Source: an uncultured Verrucomicrobiae bacterium
GTDB taxonomy: Bacteria; Verrucomicrobiota; Verrucomicrobiia; Verrucomicrobiales; DEV007
Direction: 5' to 3'
NCBI GenBank assembly: GCA_937898895.1
Contig: CALDKL010000448.1
Span: 1-14,082 of the forward strand
DNA: 14,082 nucleotides
Both the position numbers and the translations under genes were made by a program. This document shows positions 12,598 through 14,082 of this stretch, piece by piece. Each line of letters opens with the position of its first letter. Position 1 is the first letter of the stretch. Below the pieces are notes generated by a model. That model had not been told where the DNA came from. It saw only the letters and a list, made by a program, of their open reading frames with translations, and searched no databases.

Positions 12598-13721
12598 GGT
12601 GTTTTTGCCTGGGGATCGACCGAGGCTGCGGGCCTGGGTGGAAGCAGCCCACCCTCCGGCAGAGCCGATTTGAGAACTCCGCCGAGAGCCGTTGCCCGGT
12701 CACGCGCCTTCGCGGACTCGGTGAGGTCCGCGAGATCCTTCCGGGTGGCCAGTTCCGAGTAAACCTCGCGTGCCTTTTCCGGCAAATGGAGTTTCTCGAG
12801 AGCCTGAGCACGCTCGAAATACGCGACCGCAACGGTCTCGGGGAATCGATTGAAGAGAATGTAGATTTGCTCGAAATACGGCAGTGCCTCCCGATAGCGT
12901 CCTCCCGCGACGAGGGTGCGGGCGGCCAGGAGGAAGGCGTCGGCGCGCACCCGCGCCGGCATCGACTTGGTTCGCTGCACCGCGAGAGCCAGATGCAGGG
13001 CGCGTCCTGAGTCCGTTGTGGCGAGAAGGCCGGCTTTGGCTAGGGCGACCTTTCCTCCGGTCTCGCCTTCGACCAGAGAAATCCCGTTCTCGTCGGGAGC
13101 CGTTTTGGGCATCACCGCCCGCTTTTCGAAGAGATCAAACTGGGCGAGGGCCTCCGCTCCGTTCCCTTCGCGCAGCGCGAGAAAGCCGAGTCCGGCGTGT
13201 GCGCGGTCCCGCTCCGGTGCCCGCGGCCACCACTTTCGAAGGCCTTCAAGCGTCGCGCGAGCCCCGGCCAGATCATCCACCGCGAGTTGCGCCTCTCCCA
13301 CATCGGCGAGGATGCGGGGAGAGGTTTCCTTTGGATCGATCTCCGGGGCGAGTTCTGCGAGGAGCAGGTGGATCCGCCGCTGTTTGGCGAGGGGGTCTTC
13401 GGGCGATGCTTCGGGCGATGGTTTGCGCCCGAGCCGGACCTGCCCCAGAGCCCAGCCGTAGCGCACGGCGGCGCGGGGTTTTGCGGCGACCTTTGCCGAC
13501 GCCCTCGCCTCGGCGAGTTTGGCTTCCAGAGAATCCTTCTCCGCGCCGGGATAGAAACCACCGAGGGCGAGGAAGATGTCTTCCAGCCCAGGCCGGGCGC
13601 GGTCGTCACCGAATTTCGCAATGGCATCCCAATAGATCTTCCTCGCCTCCTCGCCGTTCCCTCGACTCTTCTCGGCCCAGCCGATCCAATGAAGAGCCTC
13701 CGCAATCCGCGGGCTCGTGGG
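12594..13721 (-). CDS. TPR-repeat protein (N-terminus missing)
   Basis: The reliable part is about 375 residues from PTSPRIAEALHWIGWAEKSR to the stop. It consists almost wholly of TPR-type helix pairs, for example AHAGLGFLALREGNGAEALA, LVAGGRYREALPYFEQIYIL and VAYFERAQALEKLHLPEKA. The first visible repeat has the PxSPRxxEALxWxG pattern found in the middle of CpoB/BamD-like TPR proteins, so the gene should extend further upstream. The same frame stays open to an apparent ATG at 13769, but codons beyond 13721 are an out-of-frame reading of an unrelated protease gene and should not be counted. The 4-base ATGA overlap with the next gene makes it the first surviving member of the ExbBD operon. Its likely role is a periplasmic scaffold; any signal peptide has been lost with the 5' end. 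Confidence 0.85.
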   Translation of the reverse strand, partial: PTSPRIAEALHWIGWAEKSRGNGEEARKIYWDAIAKFGDDRARPGLEDIFLALGGFYPGAEKDSLEAKLAEARASAKVAAKPRAAVRYGWALGQVRLGRKPSPEASPEDPLAKQRRIHLLLAELAPEIDPKETSPRILADVGEAQLAVDDLAGARATLEGLRKWWPRAPERDRAHAGLGFLALREGNGAEALAQFDLFEKRAVMPKTAPDENGISLVEGETGGKVALAKAGLLATTDSGRALHLALAVQRTKSMPARVRADAFLLAARTLVAGGRYREALPYFEQIYILFNRFPETVAVAYFERAQALEKLHLPEKAREVYSELATRKDLADLTESAKARDRATALGGVLKSALPEGGLLPPRPAASVDPQAKTP

Positions 13722-14082
13722 GCGGCCCCCCCGGCCACCCGAACGAGACGGTCCCCTCGGCGGCGACATCGCGGCGCACCTCGGTCGGCGCGAGCATGTC
13801 GATGCAGTGGCCGTTGGTCAGCGCATAGGCCGGGGCATCGGGCGCTGCGTCGGCCACCGGACGCACGAGGACGCCGGAGCAGCCGCCGCCCACATCGACC
13901 ATCGCCGCGCCGGCGAAGGGGAGCGCCGCTGCGGCAGGCAGCTCGGCCAGGGGGACCGCCGGGTCACCCGGGGCCAGGCCAGCCGGCACCGCCAGGACAT
14001 CGGACGGCGCCGTCGACGCCGTCGGTGACGCCCCGAGCGCCGGGCCGGGGACGACCAGCAGCGCGGTCAGCAGCCCGGCGAC
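13606..14082 (-). CDS. Secreted trypsin-like serine protease, partial, joined to foreign sequence
   Basis: The frame runs in from the right edge. It begins with a hydrophobic signal peptide (AGLLTALLVVPGPALGA, about 14031-14079), and later gives VGGGCSGVLVRP and YALTNGHC. The last is the strand and catalytic-histidine motif of the S1 (chymotrypsin/trypsin) family, with the disulfide Cys pair. Protease-like sequence ends at about GTVSFGWPGG (near 13730). From there to the stop at 13606 the frame reads the TPR gene out of register and is not a real protein. The Asp102 and Ser195 regions are absent, so this is a fragment. Hand counts give 77% GC (13861-13920) and 83% (13921-13980) against 60% at 13621-13680. 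That suggests an actinobacterial or similar high-GC source joined here by misassembly or recombination. Confidence 0.6.
   Translation of the reverse strand, partial: VAGLLTALLVVPGPALGASPTASTAPSDVLAVPAGLAPGDPAVPLAELPAAAALPFAGAAMVDVGGGCSGVLVRPVADAAPDAPAYALTNGHCIDMLAPTEVRRDVAAEGTVSFGWPGGPPHEPADCGGSSLDRLGREESRERRGGEEDLLGCHCEIR
13722..13735. other. Chimeric junction at a C7/G-rich run
   Basis: To the left the minus strand encodes a TPR protein; to the right it encodes the N-terminal part of a secreted protease in another frame and at much higher GC. The change falls in a G/C-only stretch that includes seven C at 13726-13732. Neither gene is complete across it. Low-complexity microhomology is a common site for assembly chimeras, but a natural illegitimate recombination cannot be excluded. 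Confidence 0.6.

Noticed and set aside
12884..13828. Plus-strand open frames opposite the TPR gene
   Set aside because: The products are Arg/Pro/Ser-rich and domainless, while the minus strand has regular TPRs. They also cross the chimeric junction.
1..14082. tRNA, rRNA, CRISPR array or riboswitch
   Set aside because: No cloverleaf, conserved rRNA segment, regularly spaced repeat or known aptamer pattern was seen on reading both strands.

Overview
The window looks like a chromosomal segment of a high-GC Gram-negative bacterium, most likely from the Verrucomicrobiota or the wider PVC group. The reasons are an SHD1-like small protein, an ExbB-ExbD-ExbD cluster embedded among TPR proteins, and starts that mostly lack Shine-Dalgarno sequences. 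The phylum is an inference from gene content, not from a marker search. The last ~350 bases differ in composition and reading frame and look foreign (see below).

Layout. Bases 1-456 hold an unrecognised possible gene end and a striking 184-bp foldback palindrome (141-324) with perfect 26-bp ends. Then, rightward: a penicillin-binding protein 1C (457-2937) and a small membrane-anchored SHD1-like protein 3 bases downstream (2941-3498). The latter overlaps tail-to-tail with a leftward CPBP-family membrane protease (3410-4165). A 139-base divergent intergenic region separates the protease from elongation factor P (4305-4865). An M50B-like HExxH membrane metalloprotease follows closely (about 4945-5772).

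Everything from 5790 to about 13721 is leftward and looks like one long operon. Its order of transcription is: TPR protein (5' truncated), unrecognised secreted protein, ExbB, ExbD, ExbD, a membrane-anchored von Willebrand A protein, and a 906-residue secreted TPR protein with a gluzincin HExxH peptidase core. ExbB/ExbD form a proton-driven inner-membrane motor whose usual client is TonB. No TonB is encoded here, but the VWA protein has a TonB-like N-terminus: one transmembrane helix carrying SxxxH, then a proline-rich stretch. I therefore read the cluster as a TonB-type motor that moves a periplasmic VWA domain, with periplasmic TPR proteins and a metallopeptidase as partners. This is the most interesting system in the window. 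Its physiological role is unknown from the sequence.

At about 13722-13735 the leftward TPR gene meets, out of frame, the start of a secreted trypsin-like protease of much higher GC. The protease lacks its Asp and Ser catalytic regions and the TPR gene lacks its start, so this is probably a chimeric contig junction or a recent rearrangement.
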